64,000 nt of DNA, from the NCBI GenBank assembly GCA_900553185.1, contig USCT01000004.1, positions 62,001-126,000 on the forward strand, written 5' to 3'. The notes under the pieces were generated by a model, which was not told the origin of the DNA, searched no databases, and saw nothing but the letters and a program-made list of their open reading frames with translations. The stretch is from an uncultured Bacteroides sp. (GTDB lineage: Bacteria > Bacteroidota > Bacteroidia > Bacteroidales > Bacteroidaceae). Made by a program: the position numbers and the translations under genes. Positions 49,999 through 57,924 of this stretch are shown piece after piece. Numbering within the stretch: the stretch's first letter is position 1; each line of letters opens with the position of its first letter.

Positions 49999-50559
49999 TT
50001 ATTTTATTTTATTCATTAATAATTGTTGTATAATGGTCTGTCTCTTTTCAATGATTGCCTGCTGTAGTTCCATTTCTCTTTTTGACAGACGAGCTATGGC
50101 TACAATCGTTTTCTGTTCTTCCAACAAGGGAACGGGTATCTCTAAATTTTCCACAGCAGGTTTATGAATAAGCGGTGTCGCACTACCAGCCTGATTACTC
50201 TTGAAATATGCCCTTACAGAAGGTTGACGCAGGAACCAGCAAAGATACTCAGGTGTAACTGCCGGTGATTTCAATCGGATTACAAAAAAGGAAGTAGAAG
50301 CTACCGCTTTTTCTTGCTCACGAAATACCACACTTAAATAATTCACTCCCTTAGAAGCAAAAAGGATATCACCTTCTTGCAATAAATTCTTCTGCATTTT
50401 AGGTGTCAACAATACCCGTGAAGCATATTTTGTGATTACAATATCAGTACAATCTTTGGTCTGCAAGTATGCTATTTCTCCATCCGGATCTGTTTTCTCA
50501 TATACTCCAGACAGGATTTCTGCAAGGTTCTTTAGATATATTTTTTTCTTAGTAATCAT
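49999..50559 (-). CDS. Half-size HsdS (single target-recognition domain)
   Basis: First gene of the operon: 186 residues containing one target-recognition domain (about 10-130) followed by one conserved helix (LEEQKTIVAIARLSKREMELQQAIIEKRQTII), i.e. half a specificity subunit. Its helix differs from those of the full-size HsdS. ATG 50559 is chosen because the consensus promoter begins just upstream; an apparent start at 50616 lies upstream of the -7 element. It may dimerise to recognise a palindrome-like site, or be a remnant. Confidence 0.85.
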   Translation of the reverse strand: MITKKKIYLKNLAEILSGVYEKTDPDGEIAYLQTKDCTDIVITKYASRVLLTPKMQKNLLQEGDILFASKGVNYLSVVFREQEKAVASTSFFVIRLKSPAVTPEYLCWFLRQPSVRAYFKSNQAGSATPLIHKPAVENLEIPVPLLEEQKTIVAIARLSKREMELQQAIIEKRQTIIQQLLMNKIK

Positions 50560-50579
50560 TTTACTCTTATTTATCAATG

Positions 50580-50610
50580 CAAATATACATCTTATTTCTA
50601 TTATTCCAAA
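50580..50610 (-). promoter_or_regulatory. Promoter of the restriction operon
   Basis: On the minus strand TTTG (plus 50607-50610), a 19-base spacer and TATATTTG (plus 50580-50587): full consensus. The leader is only about 15-20 bases. Confidence 0.85.
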
Positions 50611-50630
50611 CAACACAATCTATTTTTCTA

Positions 50631-50645
50631 AGTAATCTGATTACT
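50631..50645. promoter_or_regulatory. Palindrome upstream of the restriction promoter
   Basis: AGTAATCTGATTACT is a perfect interrupted palindrome (AGTAATC, T, GATTACT), about 20 bases upstream of the -33 element, resembling an activator or repressor site. Confidence 0.5.
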
Positions 50646-50935
50646 ATTCAAAAAAACAACAAATCAATTTAGGAATTAGTCAGAAAGAAAATCAATTATT
50701 TACAACGAACGAAAATTTCCATCACATATAATTAATAATATTTTAACAAGTCCTAAGATATCAGTTTTCAAATATCATTAACTCGATTATCAAAGTAACA
50801 TACTGCAACATAAAACTTTACAGAGTTCCATCGCATTTTACGACATATAAAAAAGAGAATTACTGCATACCCAGCAACAAAACAAAAGTTCACTCTACAT
50901 ATTGAGTAACAAAGATTTAGTTTCCTCCATCAGAT
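50646..50935. other. AT-rich spacer without genes
   Basis: About 290 bases of AT-rich sequence upstream of the restriction operon. No gene, tRNA or strong repeat was recognised. Confidence 0.5.
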
Positions 50936-50989
50936 AAAATAATGGCAGGCAAGATGCACAAATATACGTCTTGCCTGCCATTATTTTTA
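50936..50989. terminator. Terminator of the amidase-thioredoxin operon
   Basis: A 19-base stem: AAAATAATGGCAGGCAAGA with TCTTGCCTGCCATTATTTT, around a 14-base loop. T-rich on both strands, so it can act both ways. Confidence 0.85.
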
Positions 50990-51018
50990 AAAAGATTCCA
51001 TTCCTATACTTTTACGTC

Positions 51019-51831
51019 TTATTTTGACTTCTTATAGTCTGCTACAATCGCATCGGTAATCCAGTTTGCCAGCGCCTGTCGATTGCTTGGAATAACCAGC
51101 CGTTTCTGATCCTGCTTATTCTGAATATTGCCCAACTCCATAAAGACTGAATATGGCACGGCAGAACGCAGCACAAAAAGGTTACGCTCACTTACCGTCC
51201 CCTTGAAACCCCGGTTAGGCTGATGGCGGTCATACTTGGCACGGAATGTCCGTTGCAACTGTGTAGCCAGCCGCTTGCCATACTTGCTTCCAGGAGCATG
51301 ATAGAAATAAACATCGGTCTGATTTCCCCGGCTCCGGCTATCCACATGAATAAAGATGGCCCGCTTGTAACTGCTTTTATCCTTCCGATACAGCCCATTG
51401 ATGGCGTCGCAGCGCTGACGCAACCGTGCAACCTGATTCAGCGGAATCTGCTTGCCCATGCATGTTTCACGCTTGCTGTTTTTCAGGACAGCCGTATTCC
51501 GGATGCCGTCTTTCTTATCCTGAATGATAAAATAAACCTTGGCTCCACGCTTCAGCAATTCGCGTCCCAGACGCAAAACAATGTCGTAAGCATATTCATC
51601 TTCATGAAGTTCCTTTCCCTGATAACGTCCGATGCATCCCGGATCAGGCCCTCCATGACCACTGACCAGATAAAATACGGCTCCTTTCAGTGAGTGGGAA
51701 TTCACTGAATACGCGGCCTGAGCCTTTCCGAACAGAGGCTCATAATGTGATTTCTTATCCTTCGCATCAAGAGAAGGACAGAGGAACAGCAGGCAGCACA
51801 AGCTTAAAATCAATAACGACCTGTTTTTCAT
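51019..51831 (-). CDS. N-acetylmuramoyl-L-alanine amidase (Amidase_3)
   Basis: Cleaves the bond between muramic acid and the stem peptide. Exported: signal peptide to about Ala23. The Zn ligands appear in VSGHGGPDPGC (His59), GKELHEDEYAYD (Glu74), FIHVDS and the C-terminal catalytic FMELGNIQN. 270 residues, a catalytic domain with little else. It overlaps the end of the thioredoxin gene by four bases (ATGA), so it is translationally coupled. Confidence 0.92.
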   Translation of the reverse strand: MKNRSLLILSLCCLLFLCPSLDAKDKKSHYEPLFGKAQAAYSVNSHSLKGAVFYLVSGHGGPDPGCIGRYQGKELHEDEYAYDIVLRLGRELLKRGAKVYFIIQDKKDGIRNTAVLKNSKRETCMGKQIPLNQVARLRQRCDAINGLYRKDKSSYKRAIFIHVDSRSRGNQTDVYFYHAPGSKYGKRLATQLQRTFRAKYDRHQPNRGFKGTVSERNLFVLRSAVPYSVFMELGNIQNKQDQKRLVIPSNRQALANWITDAIVADYKKSK

Positions 51832-52367
51832 TTGCCCAGCAGTTCATCGATTTTATTACACAGGGAAGCAAACTCTTCTTCATTGTAAAGCCGTGTCATC
51901 AATACAATCCTGCCTTCCTTGTCGATCAACACATTCCGGGTAATCCCGGCCTCGCGTTCCGCATACCTGGCAAAAATATCGGCTCCCGGATCCAGTCCCA
52001 TCGGATAAGTTACCTTTGTCTGTTTTACAAAAGCTTTTACACGTTCCAAAGGCTCATCCCGGTCGATACCAAACAAAGCAAACGCGGCATTCTCCTTATG
52101 CTTCTGCCAGATATCCCTTTCGATAAAAGGCATTTCTTTCCGGCAGACACTGCACCAGCTTGCAGTAAACTGCAGCATAACCACCTTTCCTTTCAAATCA
52201 GAAAGTTTCACCTTCTTCCCGTCGGTCAACGTCATTTCAAAATCAGGTGCCATATCACCTACCTTGACAATATATCCTGCGGCATCAGGAGTAACCTGCT
52301 GAGCCTGTACGGGAACAGTACTCCACATACAGCCGAGTACGGCCAACAACATCAATAGCTTTTTCAT
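51828..52367 (-). CDS. TlpA-like thiol-disulfide oxidoreductase
   Basis: Exported thioredoxin-fold protein of 179 residues, signal peptide to about Ala22. Active site WCSVC (Cys72, Cys75), preceded by GKVVMLQFTAS. Such proteins reduce or form disulfides in the envelope. First gene of the pair with the amidase. Confidence 0.9.
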   Translation of the reverse strand: MKKLLMLLAVLGCMWSTVPVQAQQVTPDAAGYIVKVGDMAPDFEMTLTDGKKVKLSDLKGKVVMLQFTASWCSVCRKEMPFIERDIWQKHKENAAFALFGIDRDEPLERVKAFVKQTKVTYPMGLDPGADIFARYAEREAGITRNVLIDKEGRIVLMTRLYNEEEFASLCNKIDELLGK

Positions 52368-52457
52368 AAAAACACATACATTTATAACTGGCCAAAGTTA
52401 CAAAAAAGAAAAAGAACGCACCGAAAGTTTTAACAAGTAATGACTAAAATCATTCCA

Positions 52458-52502
52458 ATAAAAAACGTCTGTTTTTCTCATACATAGAAAAAAACAGACG
52501 CT
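52458..52502 (-). terminator. Terminator of the carboxylase operon
   Basis: On the minus strand CGTCTGTTTTT pairs with AAAAACAGACG and is followed by TTTTTTATTGG. Confidence 0.85.
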
Positions 52503-52529
52503 TTACAGGTTTTATGGTATCGCCACAGA

Positions 52530-54062
52530 TTAAAGCGGCATGTTACCGTGTTTCTTCGGAGGATTGCTCTGGTTCTTGTTCTGAGTCATCTCCAGTGCCT
52601 GAATCAGTTTGAAACGAGTATCGCGTGGGAGAATGATTTCATCGATATATCCCTGTTCGGCTGCCCGATACGGATTTGAGAATTTCTCCTTGTATTCTTC
52701 GATGGCTTTTGCCTTTTCTTCCGGAGTAGCCTTGCGATACAGAATGTTTACAGCTCCATCGGCGCCCATTACGGCAATTTCGGCAGTCGGATACGAGAAG
52801 TTCACGTCCGCACCAATCGGCTTACTGTTCATGACAATGTAAGCGCCTCCGTATGCCTTACGTGTAATGACCGTAATCTTAGGAACGGTAGCCTCTGCGT
52901 ACGCATACACAATCTTCGCTCCGTGACGGATGATACCGTTGTGCTCTTGCGTACATCCCGGCAAGAAGCCCGGAACATCTTCGAATGTAACGATAGGAAT
53001 GTTGAAACAGTCGCAGAAACGAATGAAACGGGAAGCCTTGTCCGAAGCATCAATATCCAGAACACCCGCCAGATAAGCCGGCTGATTGGCTACGATACCT
53101 ACCGAACGTCCACCCAAACGGGCAAAACCTACCACAATATTCTTGGCAAAATGAGGCATCACTTCGAAGAAATACTGATCATCTACCACCGGTTCGATGA
53201 TGTTCTTGATGTCATACGGCATATTCGGATCGTCCGGAATAACCGACATCAGTGACTCGTCTGCCCGACGGATATCATCCGAGCAAGCCTGTATCGGAGC
53301 ATCTTCCATGTTATTCGACGGCAAGAAGCTCAACAGCTCACGGATGCTCATCAATGTCTCTTCTTCGGTCTCGCACAAGAAATGAGTCACACCGCTCTTG
53401 CTGCTGTGTGTATAGGCACCACCCAGTTCTTCCTTGTCTACTTCTTCGTGCGTTACCGCTTTCACTACATCCGGACCGGTAATAAACATGTGACTCTTTT
53501 CCTTCACCATGAAAATGAAGTCGGTCAGTGCCGGAGAATAGCATGCGCCGCCTGCACACGGGCCCAGAATAGCCGAAATCTGCGGAATTACTCCGGATGC
53601 AATGGTATTCTGATAGAAAATAGAAGCATAGCCTGAAATACTGCCTACACCTTCCTGGATACGTGCACCTCCCGAATCGTTCAGCGCAATGATCGGAGCA
53701 CCGTTTTTCAGTGCCAGCTCCTGTACCTTTACGATTTTCTGAGCGCCGGTTGCACTCAATGTACCGCCGTATACCGTAAAGTCATACGCGTATACATAAA
53801 CCAGACGGCCATCGATTTTTCCGTAACCGCAGACAATACCGTCACCCGGAATATGTTTTTTATCCATTCCGAAATCGGTACAATGGTGAATAACCAGTTT
53901 GTCGATTTCATTGAAAGTGCCCTTATCGAGCAACATATCGATACGTTCGCGGGCAGTCATGTGACCGTTGGCATGTTGCTTTTCTACACGTTCTATGCCA
54001 CCACCCTGAGAAGCCAGTTTGTCCAGCTCTTCGAATTTCTTATACTGTTCTTCCGTTGTCAT
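52530..54062 (-). CDS. Carboxyltransferase subunit (propionyl-CoA carboxylase / methylmalonyl-CoA decarboxylase alpha type)
   Basis: Biotin-dependent carboxyltransferase, 510 residues, two crotonase-like halves. Blocks: SQGGGIERVEKQHANGHMTARERI, ALNDSGGARIQEGV, FEDVPGFLPGCTQEHNGIIRHGAK and RKAYGGAYIVM. Sequence class is shared by propionyl-CoA carboxylase beta and methylmalonyl-CoA decarboxylase alpha. Because a biotin carboxylase is in the operon and no sodium-pump subunit is nearby, the carboxylase direction is favoured. Last gene, two bases after the carrier gene. Confidence 0.93.
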   Translation of the reverse strand: MTTEEQYKKFEELDKLASQGGGIERVEKQHANGHMTARERIDMLLDKGTFNEIDKLVIHHCTDFGMDKKHIPGDGIVCGYGKIDGRLVYVYAYDFTVYGGTLSATGAQKIVKVQELALKNGAPIIALNDSGGARIQEGVGSISGYASIFYQNTIASGVIPQISAILGPCAGGACYSPALTDFIFMVKEKSHMFITGPDVVKAVTHEEVDKEELGGAYTHSSKSGVTHFLCETEEETLMSIRELLSFLPSNNMEDAPIQACSDDIRRADESLMSVIPDDPNMPYDIKNIIEPVVDDQYFFEVMPHFAKNIVVGFARLGGRSVGIVANQPAYLAGVLDIDASDKASRFIRFCDCFNIPIVTFEDVPGFLPGCTQEHNGIIRHGAKIVYAYAEATVPKITVITRKAYGGAYIVMNSKPIGADVNFSYPTAEIAVMGADGAVNILYRKATPEEKAKAIEEYKEKFSNPYRAAEQGYIDEIILPRDTRFKLIQALEMTQNKNQSNPPKKHGNMPL

Positions 54063-54064
54063 AA

Positions 54065-54583
54065 TTAATCTTCAGTTTTTTTAACGTCAAGAGTCATGAT
54101 TACCTGATTACTGTTGACAGAATCGCCTTCTTTTACCAGAACTTCCTTGACTACACATTCGCTGTTTACTTTATAATTACTCTGCATCTTCATGGCTTCA
54201 ATAACCACTACGATATCACCGGCCTTCAGACAGTCTCCTTCCTTCACCAGTACCTTGACAACCTTGCCCGGCATAGGAGAAACAATCTTATCCTGCTGTT
54301 TTTCTTCGGCTCCCTTACGCATGCGCAGATATTTGGCCTGAGAGTCAATAATATCAATGTTATACGACTGGTAATGTGCATTGACCGTATAACTCTTACC
54401 ACCTTCTTTGCGGATCAGTTCGGCATTGTACGATTTTCCGTCATGCAGAATGGAGCAGCTGCCGTTTTCAGCCATCACAATATCCACGTCGTATGGCACA
54501 CCGTCAACCGTCAACTGCACCTTGTTACCTTCCTTGCTGACCAATGTGACGTCAGCAACTCTGTTACCAATATGTATTTCCAT
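54065..54583 (-). CDS. Biotin carboxyl carrier protein subunit
   Basis: 172 residues. The C-terminal biotinyl domain (about 100-170) carries the EAMKM motif with the biotinylated Lys132. The N-terminal half is a small beta domain that probably docks to the carboxyltransferase. Middle gene of the operon. Confidence 0.95.
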   Translation of the reverse strand: MEIHIGNRVADVTLVSKEGNKVQLTVDGVPYDVDIVMAENGSCSILHDGKSYNAELIRKEGGKSYTVNAHYQSYNIDIIDSQAKYLRMRKGAEEKQQDKIVSPMPGKVVKVLVKEGDCLKAGDIVVVIEAMKMQSNYKVNSECVVKEVLVKEGDSVNSNQVIMTLDVKKTED

Positions 54584-54600
54584 AATTTTCCTCTTTAATG

Positions 54601-56112
54601 TTAGATACGCAATACACCTTTCTGCAAACCGAATTCACGCCAGCGGCTGATCGGACGATTATCTGTTGAAGCAGTCTTGTTTTCTTCCAGATTCATCAGG
54701 TAATCGATGTAAGCAGCAATCATGGCGATATTTTCCGTATCTTCTTCTTTCTTGCCGGCCCATTCCTTCAGCATTTCCTGATGTTTCGGAATAAACAAGG
54801 TATTGTAATGACCTTCCACAAAATCGGGCACATTCATGATGTGGCGCAAGTAACTGATATTGGTCTTCAAACCTGTTATCTTATATTCATACAGCACACG
54901 ACGCATACGTTCGATAGCAAACTGACGGGTAGTAGCCCATACAATCAGCTTACCGATCATCGGGTCGTAATAGATGGGAATTTCATAGCTTTCGTATACA
55001 TAACTGTCGATACGTACACCGATACCGTTCGGTTCCATCAACTGACGGATAACGCCCGGTGAAGGCATGAAGTTATTTTCTGAATCCTCAGCACAGATAC
55101 GGCATTCGATGGCATGACCACGCTGTTTCAAGTCTTCCTGCTTGAAGTGCAACGGTTCGTTGCTTGCAATACGCAACTGTTCTTTCACCAGATCCACGCC
55201 TACCACTTCTTCCGTAATCGGATGTTCTACCTGCAAACGGGTATTCATTTCCAGGAAATAGAAATTACGGTGCTTGTCTACCAGGAATTCAATGGTACCG
55301 GCTCCCTTGTAATTGACAGCCTTTGCCGCGGCAACAGCGGCTTCACCCATCTTCTGGCGCAACTCCGGAGTAACGAAAGGAGAAGGAGTTTCTTCTACGA
55401 TTTTCTGGTTACGGCGCTGGATGGAACATTCGCGCTCGAACAGATGAACGGCATTGCCGTAATTGTCTCCCAGAATCTGGAATTCAATATGATGAGGTTC
55501 TTCTACAAATTTCTCCAGATAAACGGTATCGTCGCCAAATGAAGACATCGACTCAGAACGTGCCGTATTGTATGCCTCTTCCACTTCATCTTCGGAATGA
55601 ATCAGACGCATACCTTTACCGCCACCACCCATGGAAGCCTTCAGCATTACCGGATAACCAATGCGGTTACAAATTTCCTTGGCTTCTTCTACACTCTGCA
55701 ACGGCTGTTCTGTACCCGGCACAACCGGAACGCCTGCCGCAATCATGTGCTTACGTGCCGAAATCTTGTCACCCATGGCATCCATCGTTTCCGGATCCGG
55801 ACCAATGAAAATAATACCTTCCTGTCTGCAACGGCGTGCAAATTCCGAGTTTTCAGACAAGAACCCATATCCCGGATGAATAGCATCCACTCCATGACGT
55901 TTGGCCGCCATGATAATTTTATCAATATTCAGGTAACTTTCACGCGATGCTGCCGGACCGATCAGGCAAGCCTCATCTGCATAAAGTACGTGGCGCGCCG
56001 TTCTGTCGGCTTCAGAAAAGACTGCTACGGTACGAATGCCCATCTCACGACAAGAGCGCATTACACGTACAGCAATCTCACCACGGTTAGCGATCAATAC
56101 TTTCTGTATCAT
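54601..56112 (-). CDS. Biotin carboxylase subunit
   Basis: ATP-grasp enzyme that carboxylates biotin, 503 residues. N-terminal preATP-grasp (VLIANRGEIAVRV), glycine-rich loop SMGGGGKGM, catalytic block EMNTRLQVEHPITEEVVGVDLVKEQ, and the carboxylase C-terminal domain. Start MIQKVLIANRGEI is standard. First gene of the three-gene operon, with a leader of roughly 100 bases. Confidence 0.96.
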   Translation of the reverse strand: MIQKVLIANRGEIAVRVMRSCREMGIRTVAVFSEADRTARHVLYADEACLIGPAASRESYLNIDKIIMAAKRHGVDAIHPGYGFLSENSEFARRCRQEGIIFIGPDPETMDAMGDKISARKHMIAAGVPVVPGTEQPLQSVEEAKEICNRIGYPVMLKASMGGGGKGMRLIHSEDEVEEAYNTARSESMSSFGDDTVYLEKFVEEPHHIEFQILGDNYGNAVHLFERECSIQRRNQKIVEETPSPFVTPELRQKMGEAAVAAAKAVNYKGAGTIEFLVDKHRNFYFLEMNTRLQVEHPITEEVVGVDLVKEQLRIASNEPLHFKQEDLKQRGHAIECRICAEDSENNFMPSPGVIRQLMEPNGIGVRIDSYVYESYEIPIYYDPMIGKLIVWATTRQFAIERMRRVLYEYKITGLKTNISYLRHIMNVPDFVEGHYNTLFIPKHQEMLKEWAGKKEEDTENIAMIAAYIDYLMNLEENKTASTDNRPISRWREFGLQKGVLRI

Positions 56113-56221
56113 GCTTTATGTATTTATTGTATGTCTTCATTTGATTCCTGCCCTGCTTACGGGCAAGCAAAACTGGCTGAAAATGCTAGAAAGAGCTTAG
56201 CACATCCAACCTAAAACTGTG

Positions 56222-56229
56222 CAAAAATA
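56222..56229 (-). promoter_or_regulatory. -7 promoter element for the carboxylase operon
   Basis: TATTTTTG on the minus strand matches TAnnTTTG; no clear -33 element. Confidence 0.4.
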
Positions 56230-56522
56230 GAAAAAAAAGAGTAATGGACTTAATGAAAAACCGTTTTTTTGTTATTTATATACATTTAAACCAACAATAA
56301 CCCATGAATTCAAACACCTCCATGTACCAAATTCACCGAAACGCCAACTCCAGTTAGCAAAAACCCAATATTACATCCACACCCTCCGATGCAACTCCCT
56401 CCATACAGACCGTTGTTTGTCGATGCAATCACACAAGCCCAATCCGCAATACCTATTTCTACTACGTACAGACATATTAACCAGACGCAAAGCACAAAAT
56501 CAGATTTTACGATCACTTTCAA
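56230..56522. other. Non-coding spacer
   Basis: About 290 bases with no convincing gene. A short minus-strand open frame with Gly/Cys-rich content is present but has no ATG start (see rejected items). Confidence 0.4.
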
Positions 56523-56557
56523 CAAAAAAAAATGCTTCCGGAAAAACCGGAAGCATC
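56523..56557 (-). terminator. Terminator of the metallophosphoesterase gene
   Basis: ATGCTTCCGG pairs with CCGGAAGCAT around a five-base loop; minus strand continues into a T-tract. Confidence 0.9.
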
Positions 56558-56586
56558 AAAAAAAGAACAATACGCAACCTGTTTCC

Positions 56587-57528
56587 TTATTTGGTCCTTT
56601 TCACCGTATAAAGTACCTTACCTTCTTTATTGATCATGTGCAGGTCCAACTCTTTCTTATCGGCAGTAATCAGCGAAAAACCGGATTCACCGCTGCAGAA
56701 CTTGGTTCCTTCCACCGGATTTACCTTACGGCTCAGCGAACCTGACGTATTGACCACATAATCCAGTTTGCTTCCCGGCATACGGATATGCTGGAAGTTA
56801 TGGATATGTCCGCACAGATACATGTCTACATTATCATGTTTGCGCAAAACGGTATCAAGCCGCTTCTGCAAGTCCTGACGTTCGGTGTCACTTTTCGAAG
56901 TCTCCGCATAAATGGGATGATGCCCCACTACCAGTACCCAGTCTTCCTTGGCCACAGTCAGTACCGAATCCATCCAGGCCAGCTGGCGGTCGGCATCCTG
57001 CTTGCAAACGTCCGGATACTTTTCCGTATCCTTGCGATACTTGTCTATCAAAGGAGCCGTATCAATCATCACCAAACGGACTGTTACGTCATCATTTTCA
57101 ACCACTTTTGTATAATAACGGGCAGGCATGTCCCAACGTGCACTGACCTGACTGTAATCCAGTACAGCCTGTGTATTCCCCCGGTATTCATGGTTACCTA
57201 AAACGGGATACCACGGAAGCATCAGTTCCGGATGGCTGTAAATCAGCTCATAATTGGTCATCCACAAAGGATCGTTTACACTTCGTACGCCTTCAAAATG
57301 ATGTACATCGCCGGCTGCCACCACACATTCTATCCCGACATTCTCGGCCAGTGTGCCCATCAGTTCGGCTATCGGTTTCTGATCGTAATATCCGTTCCGT
57401 CCCAGGTCGTTTGCCAACAGGAAGTTAAGCGGTTTTTCCAATGTCTTCCATACTTCCGGCTGGGCAAAAGATGCAACGGATACCCAGACCAGACAAAGTA
57501 CAAACATCATTCTTTTCATTGAAATCAT
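56587..57528 (-). CDS. Exported metallophosphoesterase (TRAP/purple acid phosphatase-like)
   Basis: Signal-peptide protein of 313 residues. Dimetal phosphoesterase ligand blocks are in order: NDLGRNGYYDQKP, AAGDVHHFEGV, LGNHEY, VVGHHPIYAE and CGHIHNFQH. The tyrosine of the GDxxY block of purple acid phosphatases is His here (GDVHH), so metal content may differ. The first Met at 57528 or the Met at 57519 could be the start. Separated by about 400 bases from the next gene upstream. Confidence 0.88.
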   Translation of the reverse strand: MISMKRMMFVLCLVWVSVASFAQPEVWKTLEKPLNFLLANDLGRNGYYDQKPIAELMGTLAENVGIECVVAAGDVHHFEGVRSVNDPLWMTNYELIYSHPELMLPWYPVLGNHEYRGNTQAVLDYSQVSARWDMPARYYTKVVENDDVTVRLVMIDTAPLIDKYRKDTEKYPDVCKQDADRQLAWMDSVLTVAKEDWVLVVGHHPIYAETSKSDTERQDLQKRLDTVLRKHDNVDMYLCGHIHNFQHIRMPGSKLDYVVNTSGSLSRKVNPVEGTKFCSGESGFSLITADKKELDLHMINKEGKVLYTVKRTK

Positions 57529-57540
57529 AATTTATTCTTT

Positions 57541-57924
57541 TGAATTTTTAAACACTGAATATTTTTATTTTCCCACTCGTCATCGGACGCGGAAATCTCA
57601 TGCAACTTCACGATTCTTTTACAGGCTTCTTAAAAACGAACGTCCGTATACTAAAAAACATCCGTTTGTTTCACTGAATACGTGAAGACGTTTTGATCAA
57701 AACGTGAAGGCGTTTTTCCGAAAGGAAAATCCGTCAAGAAAAGTCTTCCGCCTCCGCCTCGCATTTTCCGGACAGAATCGGATCAGCCGGGCCTCAAGAC
57801 ATTCGCATCCAGGATTTTTCTACCTGCAGAATCGGAGAAAAAAGTCCGATATTGAATCACTTCGATACCGGACCTAAAAAAGGAATGTATAAAAAATTGT
57901 TATTAGGGAGCTTAATTAGCCGGT
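57541..57924. other. Non-coding spacer with repeats
   Basis: No gene found. It contains the direct repeat and palindrome at 57680-57717 and further GC-richer segments with pieces such as AGAATCGGA. Confidence 0.5.
57680..57717. repeat. Direct repeat with central palindrome
   Basis: ACGTGAAGACGTTTT (57680-57694) repeats as ACGTGAAGGCGTTTTT (57702-57717), with one difference. The sequence between and overlapping them, ACGTTTTGATCAAAACGT (57688-57705), is a perfect 18-base palindrome. Confidence 0.6.

Noticed and set aside
45898..50559. Invertible hsdS cassette (phase variation)
   Set aside because: Two specificity genes suggested it, but no recombinase gene and no long inverted repeats flanking the genes were seen in the window.
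56310..56525. Short minus-strand frame with Gly/Cys-rich C-terminus (GGSCIGGCGCNIG)
   Set aside because: It looked like a possible small secreted peptide, but it has only a TTG start at the edge of a terminator, no ribosome-binding context and no promoter element.
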